DNA of 14,215 bases from Leptospiraceae bacterium (GTDB lineage Bacteria > Spirochaetota > Leptospiria > Leptospirales > Leptonemataceae): assembly GCA_020440935.1 (NCBI GenBank), contig JAGRNC010000022.1, positions 1-14,215 on the forward strand. Reading direction: 5' to 3'. Shown piece by piece: positions 1-6,551 of the stretch (within the stretch, counting starts at the first letter, position 1; the number at the start of each line of letters is the position of its first letter). The translations under genes were made by a program, and so were the position numbers. The notes beneath the pieces are model-generated. The model ran no database searches and was not told the origin of the DNA. It was given only the letters and a program-made list of their open reading frames with translations.

Positions 1-720
1 GAATTGATAAAATTCCATGTTTGCAATAACAGCTCCTGCGCGATAGGCCAGGGCCACGCCGTCGCCGGTGGCCACATCGGGATTCGTATTGTGGAGATAT
101 ACTCGCCCGGCTCCACCGGAGGCCAGGATGGTGGCACGCGCTCGAATTACGCTGATCTCCCATGTGTTTCGATCGTAAACGTAAGCGCCATAGCAGGCCG
201 GAGGCTTATCGCCCGGATTCTTTTCTCCATCCACGTGGTACTCGGTAATCAGTTCCACACCGCAGGTATATTCTAGAATTTCCACGCCCTTCTTTTTTGC
301 GGCATCCACCAGTACGTTTTCTACCTCGCGCCCGGTGAGATCGCCGGAGTGCACAATGCGATTGGCGCTGTGGCCCCCTTCGCGGCCAAGATGCAGTTCG
401 CCTTTGGGATTCTTATCAAACTCGGCGCCCATTTCCATGAGCTTGCGCACATGACCGGGACCCTCGGTGACGAGGATTCGAACCGCTTCTGGATCGCAAA
501 GACCGGCGCCTGCATCCATAGTATCTGCAATGTGGCTTTCAAAGGAATCGGTGGAGGCCAGCACCGATGCGATGCCCCCTTGAGCATAGCTGGTATTCGC
601 TTCTACGACATTCGATTTTGTAATCAGCAAGACACTGCCCAGTTCGGACAGATGGTGCGCGGCGTACAAACCGGATACGCCGCTGCCTATGATAAGATAG
701 TCAACGCTTCTATCCGACAT
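1..720 (-). CDS. nadB: L-aspartate oxidase, N-terminal part (cut by window edge)
   Basis: This FAD flavoenzyme oxidises L-aspartate to iminoaspartate, the first step of de novo NAD synthesis in the cytoplasm, and passes the product to quinolinate synthase NadA. The 240 visible residues are open to the window start. They contain the dinucleotide-binding GSGVSG at residues 12-17, the TSYAQGGIA segment at 43-51 and REGGHS at 113-118, followed by a second FAD contact region with ASGGAG near residue 200; all are in the order seen in E. coli NadB. The family is usually about 530 residues, so roughly the C-terminal half lies outside. The start codon is one base after the TGA of the upstream protease gene, and no clear ribosome binding site precedes it, so translation is probably coupled to that gene. 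Succinate dehydrogenase or fumarate reductase flavoproteins are related, but the motif wording fits NadB better. The identification is secure. Confidence 0.93.
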   Translation of the reverse strand, partial: MSDRSVDYLIIGSGVSGLYAAHHLSELGSVLLITKSNVVEANTSYAQGGIASVLASTDSFESHIADTMDAGAGLCDPEAVRILVTEGPGHVRKLMEMGAEFDKNPKGELHLGREGGHSANRIVHSGDLTGREVENVLVDAAKKKGVEILEYTCGVELITEYHVDGEKNPGDKPPACYGAYVYDRNTWEISVIRARATILASGGAGRVYLHNTNPDVATGDGVALAYRAGAVIANMEFYQF

Positions 721-721
721 A

Positions 722-2590
722 TCAGGGAGCCGGATACTTGCTCAGAGCGTCAAAGTACGGCAATGCTCGAATCAGCCCCGCATCCGGTTTTATTGCATCG
801 GACTTGTGGGATTTCAAGAATTCCTCGGCGCCAGCATTGTCGCCCACCATGTCCTGCAAACGTTTGATCCAGGCCTGGCGGGCCGGTTTCTGTTTTCTTT
901 CCTGTAGCTCGGGCAGATGTTGCCACATGTCCTCTTCGCGGAACCGCGGCGGAAAGCTTCCGTCCATTTCCGAGGAAATGGAAATATCGGGATGCACGCC
1001 ATAGACCTGGATGGTGTATCCATCCGGAGCATAGTAACGGGCTGTGGTCAACTTGACGATGACATCACCATGGTTTTCCAGGCTCTGTACCGTGGCCTTA
1101 CCAAAGCTGCGTTCGCCCATAATCAAAGCGGCAGCATGATCTTTTAGTGCAGATGCAACAATTTCAGAAGCCGATGCTGATCCCGCATCAATCAGCACAA
1201 TCATGGGCGCTGCCGCTGAATTGAGAAAGATGGGACGTTGATCGTTTGTTTCGTCTTTGGAATCGCGACGGCCTTTGATTTCCACGACTTCGGCGCCTTT
1301 GGGCAGAAACAGGCCTGCAATTTTGATCGCCTCACGCAAGTCGCCTCCTGGATTTCCTCGAAGATCCAGAACCAGCCCGTCCAGGTGGCCATCCGCTTTA
1401 TCCATCAACGATTCGTATTCTTCACGAATCAGGTCGGAAGGATAGGTACGATCAAACAGGAACGAAGAAAGCTTGATTACTCCAATCTTCTTATTTGTGA
1501 ATTTTGCCAATGGCGAATCTGGAATGTAGGTGGACGACACCGCCTTTTGCTCGATTACTCCGCGTTTGATAGGGATATCAAGAGTTTCCAGCGTTGTGGG
1601 CCGCTCCACCGTAAGAGTTACGATGGTCTCTTTGGGCCCCCGGATCATTTTCACCACGTCCGATAGTGGAATATTTTCAATGCTGTTTTCATCCACTTTG
1701 CGAATGATATCGCCGGCTCGAAGTCCTGCATTCAAAGCCGGCGACCCAGGAAGTGGGGTTTCTACAATTACATCCGCCGGACCGCCGCCGCGAAGCATAG
1801 CGCCAATCCCTTCAAATGAGGAATCCTCGGAATCTTTGCGGATTTTATTCCAGGTCTCCATGTCCATCACCGCGCTGTGCGGATCCAGACTCTTCAGAAA
1901 TCCATTGGCGGCGGCAAAATAAACAAAGTTCAGGCCAAACTCGGAAGGATCGTACTGCTCCATTTCGTGGAAGGATTCCGTGTCTGGCGGAGTAAGGTAA
2001 TCTCCTCGATTCTCCTCAATCCAATTCACCACATCCAGAAAATCGTTTCTGGAGAATGCCACTTCCTTCCAGGCGTCATCCATGGACTTTTGTTCGGACT
2101 GGATTTGCTCTTTTAGAGCTCTGGCTCGCTCTGCACGCTGGGCATTGGACATGGACTCGCGCTGCTTCTGCTCCTGCTCTTCCAGTCGGTCGCGCTTTTT
2201 CTCGTATGCCTCCCAATCCGGGATGAGGATCACATATTTGGCATCGGGTTTGATTTTTAATACTTTGCCCGGAATGATCCGGATGGGTCGTAGAATTTGA
2301 TCTTGCTTTTTATAGAATGGCTCCGGATAAAGAATTAGCGGAAAGGGCAATACTCGAAGGGCGGCCTCGGCGGCGCCGGTGTAACCGCGCGAGGTATCGA
2401 TGCCAGGATCGATGTATTCATCCATGGCTACCTTGATGATATCATCGAACTGCTCTTGCCCAAATTGTGCGGGAATATTTTTGCTCTGAGCGGGGTCACA
2501 CCCGCCGCATGCAAATAAGAACAATGCAAGAAATACTGATAAAACTCTCACGATATATACTGGAGGGCGGGCGATGTGTTTTGTCGACAT
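722..2590 (-). CDS. Lipoprotein carboxy-terminal processing protease (S41 family, PDZ domain)
   Basis: This is a predicted membrane-anchored serine protease of the CtpA/Prc family, 622 residues. I chose the start giving MSTKHIARP, because it is followed by a hydrophobic stretch and a lipobox (L25-F26-A27, lipidated C28). Residues about 128-177 are very rich in K, E, Q and R and look like a coiled coil. A PDZ domain follows at about 257-332, then the S41 core at about 357-537. Aligning to Prc, the catalytic Ser is S473 in the SASASE motif and the general-base Lys is K498 in the SFGKATVQ motif, 25 residues apart as in Prc; D484 matches Prc D441. The family degrades or trims proteins at their C-termini in the periplasm. 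The long N-terminal extension with the coil is not part of the usual core and may bind an adaptor or substrate (inference). It sits one base upstream of nadB, an unusual partner. Confidence 0.9.
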   Translation of the reverse strand: MSTKHIARPPVYIVRVLSVFLALFLFACGGCDPAQSKNIPAQFGQEQFDDIIKVAMDEYIDPGIDTSRGYTGAAEAALRVLPFPLILYPEPFYKKQDQILRPIRIIPGKVLKIKPDAKYVILIPDWEAYEKKRDRLEEQEQKQRESMSNAQRAERARALKEQIQSEQKSMDDAWKEVAFSRNDFLDVVNWIEENRGDYLTPPDTESFHEMEQYDPSEFGLNFVYFAAANGFLKSLDPHSAVMDMETWNKIRKDSEDSSFEGIGAMLRGGGPADVIVETPLPGSPALNAGLRAGDIIRKVDENSIENIPLSDVVKMIRGPKETIVTLTVERPTTLETLDIPIKRGVIEQKAVSSTYIPDSPLAKFTNKKIGVIKLSSFLFDRTYPSDLIREEYESLMDKADGHLDGLVLDLRGNPGGDLREAIKIAGLFLPKGAEVVEIKGRRDSKDETNDQRPIFLNSAAAPMIVLIDAGSASASEIVASALKDHAAALIMGERSFGKATVQSLENHGDVIVKLTTARYYAPDGYTIQVYGVHPDISISSEMDGSFPPRFREEDMWQHLPELQERKQKPARQAWIKRLQDMVGDNAGAEEFLKSHKSDAIKPDAGLIRALPYFDALSKYPAP

Positions 2591-3546
2591 TTTTCGAGAA
2601 CCTTTGTAGGAATGAGCGACCGGCATCATCAGGCTTCTCGGCCAGGAGCATCTCCCGGCGGTTGCCGGTCTTCGCAGGGTTTCTGGCCCTGTCCTGCATT
2701 GCGAATTGCCATCAAACCGTGTCTGAACCCTATTACCTGATCCTGGATCATGCAGTCAAAGAATACTTTTTGCCCGACGGCGATAAATCCACCGCCATCC
2801 AGTTGCTGACCCGCGGTTGCAGCGAGGCCGAGGACAGTCCGGACCTGCTTTGCTATAATGCCGGAGTCTTACTTCTAAGAGAGGAAAAGCCCGAAGAAGC
2901 CCTTCGGTACTTCAAGAAGGCCGCTTCCATCCATGACATTGAGCTGTACCGCGCCGCGGTCCAGAGGGCCCAGAGATTGGCGGAGGGCAAGGTAGGATCC
3001 TTTGAAAGTTACAGAGATTTCTGCAATTCCATTATCCAGGGATGTCGTCAGCGATCGCCAGAAGTAGTCGAAAACCTGCAATCCCTTTCCGAATTGCAAG
3101 CAGGCACCGATCTACAACGAAAAATAAACTTCAGTACCCAGCCATTTGTAAGCGAATGTCTCCGTAAGGTCGCCCCGGATAGAGCGGCCGCCATCAATAA
3201 GGCCCTGGCCGATCGTTCCAGGCATCCTGATCTGGCCACCGAACTACATACCCTGGACCTGCTGCATCATCCGCTGGGCCGAATCTGGAATCCGTTCTGG
3301 CGCTACGGACAAAATCCAGGGGGACAGCCTGCTGTGCAGGCCTGGGCGGCCACTCTGGACGCAGCGAGAAGTGGATCGGCAGGTCAGGCCGAGGCCGCAG
3401 CCATTCGGTTCTTTGCCCTACCGCAGCTCTCTGGCGACGCAGGACTTGCATTACGTCGCGCCGGGGCATTGCTTATTCTTCAGGACCCATTTTTTGATTC
3501 CGTACGCTCTGCTCGATTAAAAGAGATCGCACAATCAAATCTGTAG
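2581..3546 (+). CDS. Putative lipoprotein with a TPR-like repeat, unknown function
   Basis: I do not recognise this protein. The reading frame contains a basic stretch (RSISRR), a hydrophobic stretch (LPVFAGFLAL) and cysteines in LSC and ANC, which together look like a lipoprotein signal. A helical region around DLLCYNAGVLLLREEKPEEALRYF resembles one or two tetratricopeptide repeats, usually protein-protein interaction modules. The rest is helical and rich in Ala, Gln and Arg with no catalytic motif. The start is uncertain: no in-frame ATG lies near the signal peptide. TTG at 2581 keeps the basic n-region and has GGAGGG 13 bases upstream. TTG at 2662 would remove the basic residues. An ATC at 2650 would give the best signal peptide (MSRRLPV) but is a rare start codon. 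With the 2581 start the gene overlaps the divergent protease start by 10 bases. It is likely to be an outer- or inner-membrane lipoprotein. Confidence 0.6.
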   Translation: MSTFFENLCRNERPASSGFSARSISRRLPVFAGFLALSCIANCHQTVSEPYYLILDHAVKEYFLPDGDKSTAIQLLTRGCSEAEDSPDLLCYNAGVLLLREEKPEEALRYFKKAASIHDIELYRAAVQRAQRLAEGKVGSFESYRDFCNSIIQGCRQRSPEVVENLQSLSELQAGTDLQRKINFSTQPFVSECLRKVAPDRAAAINKALADRSRHPDLATELHTLDLLHHPLGRIWNPFWRYGQNPGGQPAVQAWAATLDAARSGSAGQAEAAAIRFFALPQLSGDAGLALRRAGALLILQDPFFDSVRSARLKEIAQSNL

Positions 3547-3569
3547 GCCCGCATTCCGATAATCTTTCC

Positions 3570-3797
3570 ATGGAAGGGAATGATAGCGGCATTACCGAGC
3601 AGGAAAAGTCAACGATTCAAAGAGCATTGCAGCTTTCCCAGACCGATCCGGGAGGCCCCCGCGCGCCCGGCGAAAAGGTAGTGAATCTAAATGTTTACAA
3701 GATTCAGCGAGCGCTCCGAGAAGAAGGCTTCGACCTTATTCGCGATAATAACGGCAAACTCACCCTTGTGCTACGCATGAATAGCAATGCTACCTGA
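3570..3797 (+). CDS. Small hypothetical protein, 75 residues
   Basis: I do not recognise this protein. It is hydrophilic, with a charged N-terminal helix (residues about 8-24), a Gly/Pro-rich linker (about 27-35), then VVNLNVYKIQRALREEGFDL and a short strand-like KLTLVLRM segment. There is no signal peptide, membrane segment or cysteine. It starts 23 bases after the TPR lipoprotein gene on the same strand and may be co-transcribed with it. No convincing ribosome binding site is visible, which weakens the case, but the composition and codon use look like real coding sequence. The helix-linker-helix-strand pattern could suit a small binding or regulatory protein; that is only a guess. Confidence 0.45.
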   Translation: MEGNDSGITEQEKSTIQRALQLSQTDPGGPRAPGEKVVNLNVYKIQRALREEGFDLIRDNNGKLTLVLRMNSNAT

Positions 3798-3812
3798 TTA
3801 CTGTGCCTGATT

Positions 3813-3959
3813 CTATTTAAGAGCCAATTTCTGTTCCATCTCTTTGCGATCTGTAATATCGCTTAGGGCGACATATCTTCCAATTTCTCCTGTCGAAGGT
3901 TTGTCGATGCCCTCGAAAAAACTATGCGAGGGCCCGAACGCGCGAAATCGGACGCCATG
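3813..3959 (-). pseudogene. Remnant of a PAS-domain (sensor protein) C-terminal tail
   Basis: Read on the minus strand, this stretch encodes 48 residues ending at a TAG stop. The last 20 include ALSDITDRKEMEQKL, the typical end of a PAS/PAC segment leading into a linker helix; compare KDITERKEAEQKLEEA in the kinase at 6552-9626. A TGA in the same frame lies immediately upstream, no start codon fits, and no other PAS residues are readable in that frame. The fragment is therefore a decayed end of a PAS-containing sensor gene. A neighbouring frame just upstream reads MTWRPISRVRAL, which could be a frame-shifted continuation, but that is weak. The 5' part would be buried in the promoter and start of the rhomboid gene, so most of the ancestral gene is gone. 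Confidence 0.6.
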
Positions 3960-3993
3960 TCATAATGCGAGAACCACTCGAGCCCTCCTACTA

Positions 3994-4002
3994 TGCTATA
4001 AT
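3994..4002 (+). promoter_or_regulatory. Extended -10 promoter for the rhomboid gene
   Basis: The sequence TGCTATAAT contains a perfect -10 hexamer (3997-4002) with the TGn extension. No good -35 hexamer lies 16-18 bases upstream, as is common for extended -10 promoters. Transcription would start near 4009, about 18 bases before the ATG at 4027. This supports a start for the rhomboid protein downstream of this point rather than at any earlier in-frame ATG. Confidence 0.5.
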
Positions 4003-4026
4003 TCAACGCTGGACACCTTCGACAGA

Positions 4027-4845
4027 ATGGGTAAACTGGAAGGAATGTACGAGGATGATCGCGAACCGACGCACAAAGAGGATGTAGCCCATGCGAAGCG
4101 CTCGCTGTGGATTGCCTTGATGGTAGTGCTACTCGAATATCTTTTCTTTTTGCTGGAATTGAATATCAAGTTGCCCGGATGGTTCACGGGCGTGCATCCC
4201 CGAGCCATAGATGGACTGCCCGGTATTTTACTGGCTCCAGTGATCCATGGCGGATGGCTTCACCTGTTTTCGAATTTACCGCCTCTATTTGTATCCATCT
4301 GGGGCATCAGCTATCTATACCATTCCATTCGATTACAAGTATTGATCGCCAGTTATTTGATCCCCGGAGCGGCCGTTTGGTTCTGGAATGATCCGCATAT
4401 TCACATTGGAGCTAGCGGATGGGTGTACTGCATGCTTGCATTTCTATTTACTTCGGGAATCATGCGAAAGCATCCCCGCTCCGTGGCTCTTTCGCTCATT
4501 ATTGTCTTTCTTTACGGTAGCCTGGTGTGGCGAATATTTCCCGGCGAACCTGGGATCTCATGGCAATCCCACCTTTCCGGCCTCACGGGTGGAATACTGC
4601 TTTCCTTTTTCTTTCGAAGGATTGAGATTTTCGATCCCTGGCGCCAGGGCGACGACCTCCTGGACGACGACCCGTTCGACGATGAGCGCTTAACCGAGAA
4701 TTTTCCGGTGCGGCGGCCAGACGACTACGCCCATGACCCATTCGGCATAAACGGGGGGATCGATTCTGATGAAAGACGGGACTTCAATCAAGTAGATCAC
4801 GAAAATCCTCATAGATATTCTCCAGATACTGAGAACGACCGGTGA
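4027..4845 (+). CDS. Rhomboid-family intramembrane serine protease
   Basis: This is a polytopic membrane protein of 272 residues that would cleave transmembrane substrates within the bilayer. Residues about 26-45 form the first membrane helix. HGGWLHLFSNL at 74-84 carries the H79-x3-N83 motif of the second helix. GASG at 128-131 places the catalytic serine at S130, and WQSHLSG gives the partner histidine H182, followed by the small-residue-rich last helix (GLTGG). Six or so helices fit between residues 26 and 197. The C-terminal 70 residues are hydrophilic and strongly acidic (many Asp at 209-219) and are probably a cytoplasmic tail, which is not needed for the fold. An in-frame ATG at 4045 is an alternative start. 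The gene overlaps the convergent tetR-like gene by 62 bases. Confidence 0.85.
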   Translation: MGKLEGMYEDDREPTHKEDVAHAKRSLWIALMVVLLEYLFFLLELNIKLPGWFTGVHPRAIDGLPGILLAPVIHGGWLHLFSNLPPLFVSIWGISYLYHSIRLQVLIASYLIPGAAVWFWNDPHIHIGASGWVYCMLAFLFTSGIMRKHPRSVALSLIIVFLYGSLVWRIFPGEPGISWQSHLSGLTGGILLSFFFRRIEIFDPWRQGDDLLDDDPFDDERLTENFPVRRPDDYAHDPFGINGGIDSDERRDFNQVDHENPHRYSPDTENDR

Positions 4846-5356
4846 TCAAATACAGCTGCGCGTTTCCTTCATAGATTGTAAGGAATTTTCGCGCAAGACT
4901 TTGCCCGGAGATCTTGGAACGAAGTTTTCCGGCCGCTCGCGCATTTTCGAAATAAGCAGCCAGCATTTCATTCCATTCGCGGATGGCCGCCTGAAGCTCA
5001 GAGCGAAAATCGTCCCCCTGATTCAATGTCTGCGCAGAGAAGTTTGCAAAAGGACAACCGTGGAAATCGCTTCTTCGACTCTGCCGCTTAAGTATTCGAA
5101 CCCAGGACTGAACCATTTCCAGCGGATCCTCCTTCTGAAAGAGCACTTCCAGCAGTGAAGCAATCGCTTCCCGCTGACGCCGTAGATAAGCCAGGGCCAG
5201 ATCTACTTTGGATGGGAAATACTGATAGAAACTGAGCTTGTGTGCTCCCGCCTCCTGGAGAATCCGATTGATGCCGGTACTCTCATAGCCATTGGAATAA
5301 AAAAGTCGATCCGCGGCATTCAGGATGCGAGACCGCGGTGAAGAATCGGATTCCAT
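4784..5356 (-). CDS. TetR-family transcriptional repressor
   Basis: This 190-residue regulator has an N-terminal TetR helix-turn-helix at about residues 8-55 (ILNAADRLFYSNGYESTGI, then LSFYQYFPSK, the typical recognition helix followed by FxSK). The C-terminal two thirds are helical, with FHGCPFANFSAQ at 98-109, a segment resembling the ligand domain of LmrA/YxaF-like and NemR-like repressors. C101 is the only cysteine. The gene is divergent from the zinc-dependent dehydrogenase gene at 5457, and the spacer holds two inverted repeats that are almost certainly its binding sites. It probably represses both its own gene and the dehydrogenase gene until an inducer binds. The inducer cannot be read from the sequence; an aldehyde, enone or other electrophile is a reasonable guess given the target enzyme. 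Its 3' end overlaps the rhomboid gene. Confidence 0.9.
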   Translation of the reverse strand: MESDSSPRSRILNAADRLFYSNGYESTGINRILQEAGAHKLSFYQYFPSKVDLALAYLRRQREAIASLLEVLFQKEDPLEMVQSWVRILKRQSRRSDFHGCPFANFSAQTLNQGDDFRSELQAAIREWNEMLAAYFENARAAGKLRSKISGQSLARKFLTIYEGNAQLYLITGRSQYLENIYEDFRDLLD

Positions 5357-5375
5357 AAGTGCATTGGCGCTCCAC

Positions 5376-5391
5376 TAGACCGGATTGTCTA
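5376..5391. promoter_or_regulatory. Predicted TetR operator O1 (repressor-proximal)
   Basis: The 16-bp inverted repeat TAGACCGGATTGTCTA has perfect 5-bp arms around a 6-bp centre and lies 20 bases upstream of the repressor start. Read on the other strand it is TAGACAATCCGGTCTA, which matches operator O2 at all positions except in the four central bases. This supports autoregulation. Confidence 0.75.
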
Positions 5392-5428
5392 ATTTTTTTC
5401 TAGACCTGCAATCAGGAACACCCAATAT

Positions 5429-5444
5429 TAGACAGATCGGTCTA
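5429..5444. promoter_or_regulatory. Predicted TetR operator O2 (dehydrogenase-proximal)
   Basis: The 16-bp inverted repeat TAGACAGATCGGTCTA has the same TAGACA and GGTCTA ends as O1 in reverse orientation, and begins 53 bases from O1, about five helical turns, so both sites face the same side of the DNA. Its last base is the first base of the AGGAG ribosome binding site of the dehydrogenase. A single extra half-site, TAGACC, is present at 5401-5406 between the two. Confidence 0.78.
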
Positions 5445-5456
5445 GGAGAAGAATAT

Positions 5457-6476
5457 ATGCAAAGACTGGAATTACATAAAAGCGGCCTCGCCTGGTGTGA
5501 GGCGCCGGAGCCACGAATTGAGGGACCGGATCAGGCCATCGTTCGACCGCTGGCCGTGGCGCGATGCGATTTGGATCTTCCCATTATCCAGCGAAAGACC
5601 TTATTTCGTCCGCCTTTTGCCATCGGCCATGAATTTGTAGGCGAAGTAGTGGAAACGTCGGAGGATCTGGCCCATGAATGGCCCAGTGGAACCAGGGTGG
5701 CCGTTTCTTTTCAGATATCCTGCGGCCATTGCGCTTCTTGCAAGCGCGGGCTTTCCAAGACCTGCGATCAGCAAGATCCAATATCCGATTTTGGCATGCC
5801 GCCCGGAGCCCATCAATTCGGAGGAGCCTTGAGCGATCTGGTACTGGTGCCCCATGCGAAGCAAATGATGCTTTCGCTGCCCCCGGACCTGGATCTTGCA
5901 GGAGTGGCCAGTCTGAGCGATAACATTGCTGAATCCCGGAAGCTTGCCGGGAGATTTCTGGATCGAGAAAACCTGGAAACAGTTCTTATTGTCGGCGGTG
6001 TGGCAGCAAGCATCGGATTGTACACAGCGTTGCTTGTGCATCAAACTTCTAAAGCGAAAGTGACCTACCTGGACACCGACCGATCGCGTGTGGACATGGC
6101 CGACCGCCTGGGGATCGCCGCGGAGCATGTGAGCAAATTTCCGAAGAGCGCCGGACGATTCGATCTGGTCTGCGATTGCAGCGCACAGGAAGAAGGCTGG
6201 CAAATGGCCTTGCGGTCCATCGCACCGGGCGGCGATTTTACGAGCGCCTCCATCTTCTGGAACAACAAACAATCGATTCCATTCCTGGAGTTGTACAATC
6301 TGGGCGCCCAGATCCATCTTGGAAGAGTGGATTCCATCGAATCCATGCGAAAACTGCTGCCTTTCATCCTGGATGGTAAATTCACCCCAGAAAAGATTGT
6401 GACGTCCCGTGTTCCGTATAAGGATGCACTGGAAGCCTGGCAGGAACCCGCCCTGAAATTGGTCATCGAGCAATGA
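5457..6476 (+). CDS. Zinc-dependent medium-chain alcohol/polyol dehydrogenase family protein
   Basis: This is a 339-residue oxidoreductase of the MDR superfamily. The start at 5457 is set by AGGAGAA six bases upstream; earlier in-frame ATGs would run through the operators. Predicted catalytic zinc ligands are C37 (with D38), H58 (in GHEFVGE, with E59) and possibly D155 in SLSDN. The structural zinc site is C89, C92, C95 and C103. The Rossmann segment is VLIVGGVAASIG at 176-187; the usual GxGxxG is altered, but G180, G181 and G187 remain. D206 at the end of the second strand suggests NAD rather than NADP. The substrate is unknown; aldehydes, polyols and amino alcohols are all possible in this family. 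It is under likely control of the divergent TetR repressor, so it probably handles the compound that the repressor senses. It converges on the histidine kinase gene. Confidence 0.85.
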   Translation: MQRLELHKSGLAWCEAPEPRIEGPDQAIVRPLAVARCDLDLPIIQRKTLFRPPFAIGHEFVGEVVETSEDLAHEWPSGTRVAVSFQISCGHCASCKRGLSKTCDQQDPISDFGMPPGAHQFGGALSDLVLVPHAKQMMLSLPPDLDLAGVASLSDNIAESRKLAGRFLDRENLETVLIVGGVAASIGLYTALLVHQTSKAKVTYLDTDRSRVDMADRLGIAAEHVSKFPKSAGRFDLVCDCSAQEEGWQMALRSIAPGGDFTSASIFWNNKQSIPFLELYNLGAQIHLGRVDSIESMRKLLPFILDGKFTPEKIVTSRVPYKDALEAWQEPALKLVIEQ

Positions 6477-6496
6477 GCGACGCGGGCGGATCCGCC

Positions 6497-6535
6497 AAAA
6501 AAAGGGGCCGGAATCCGCCAAACACGGACTCCGGC
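6497..6535 (-). terminator. Rho-independent terminator of the hybrid kinase gene
   Basis: On the minus strand, GCCGGAGTCCG and CGGATTCCGGC form an 11-bp stem around a 7-base loop (stem arms at 6525-6535 and 6507-6517). The stem is followed by CCCC and seven T residues (6497-6503). It lies 17 bases after the kinase stop codon. One pair is G-U on the minus transcript but A-C on the plus transcript, and the T tract exists only on the minus strand, so it is directional and would not terminate the dehydrogenase transcript. Confidence 0.85.
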
Positions 6536-6551
6536 AGAATCATGCACCACA

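Noticed and set aside
4..867. Plus-strand open frames opposite nadB and the end of the protease gene
   Set aside because: They lack family features, while the minus strand reads as a clear NadB and S41 protease.
3844..4026. Upstream extension of the rhomboid frame to an ATG at 3844
   Set aside because: The extra 61 residues are non-rhomboid, antisense to the PAS remnant, and lie upstream of the likely transcription start near 4009.
5385..5456. Longer N-terminus for the zinc dehydrogenase
   Set aside because: It would be encoded by the operators and promoter region, whereas the ATG at 5457 has a strong, well-spaced AGGAG.
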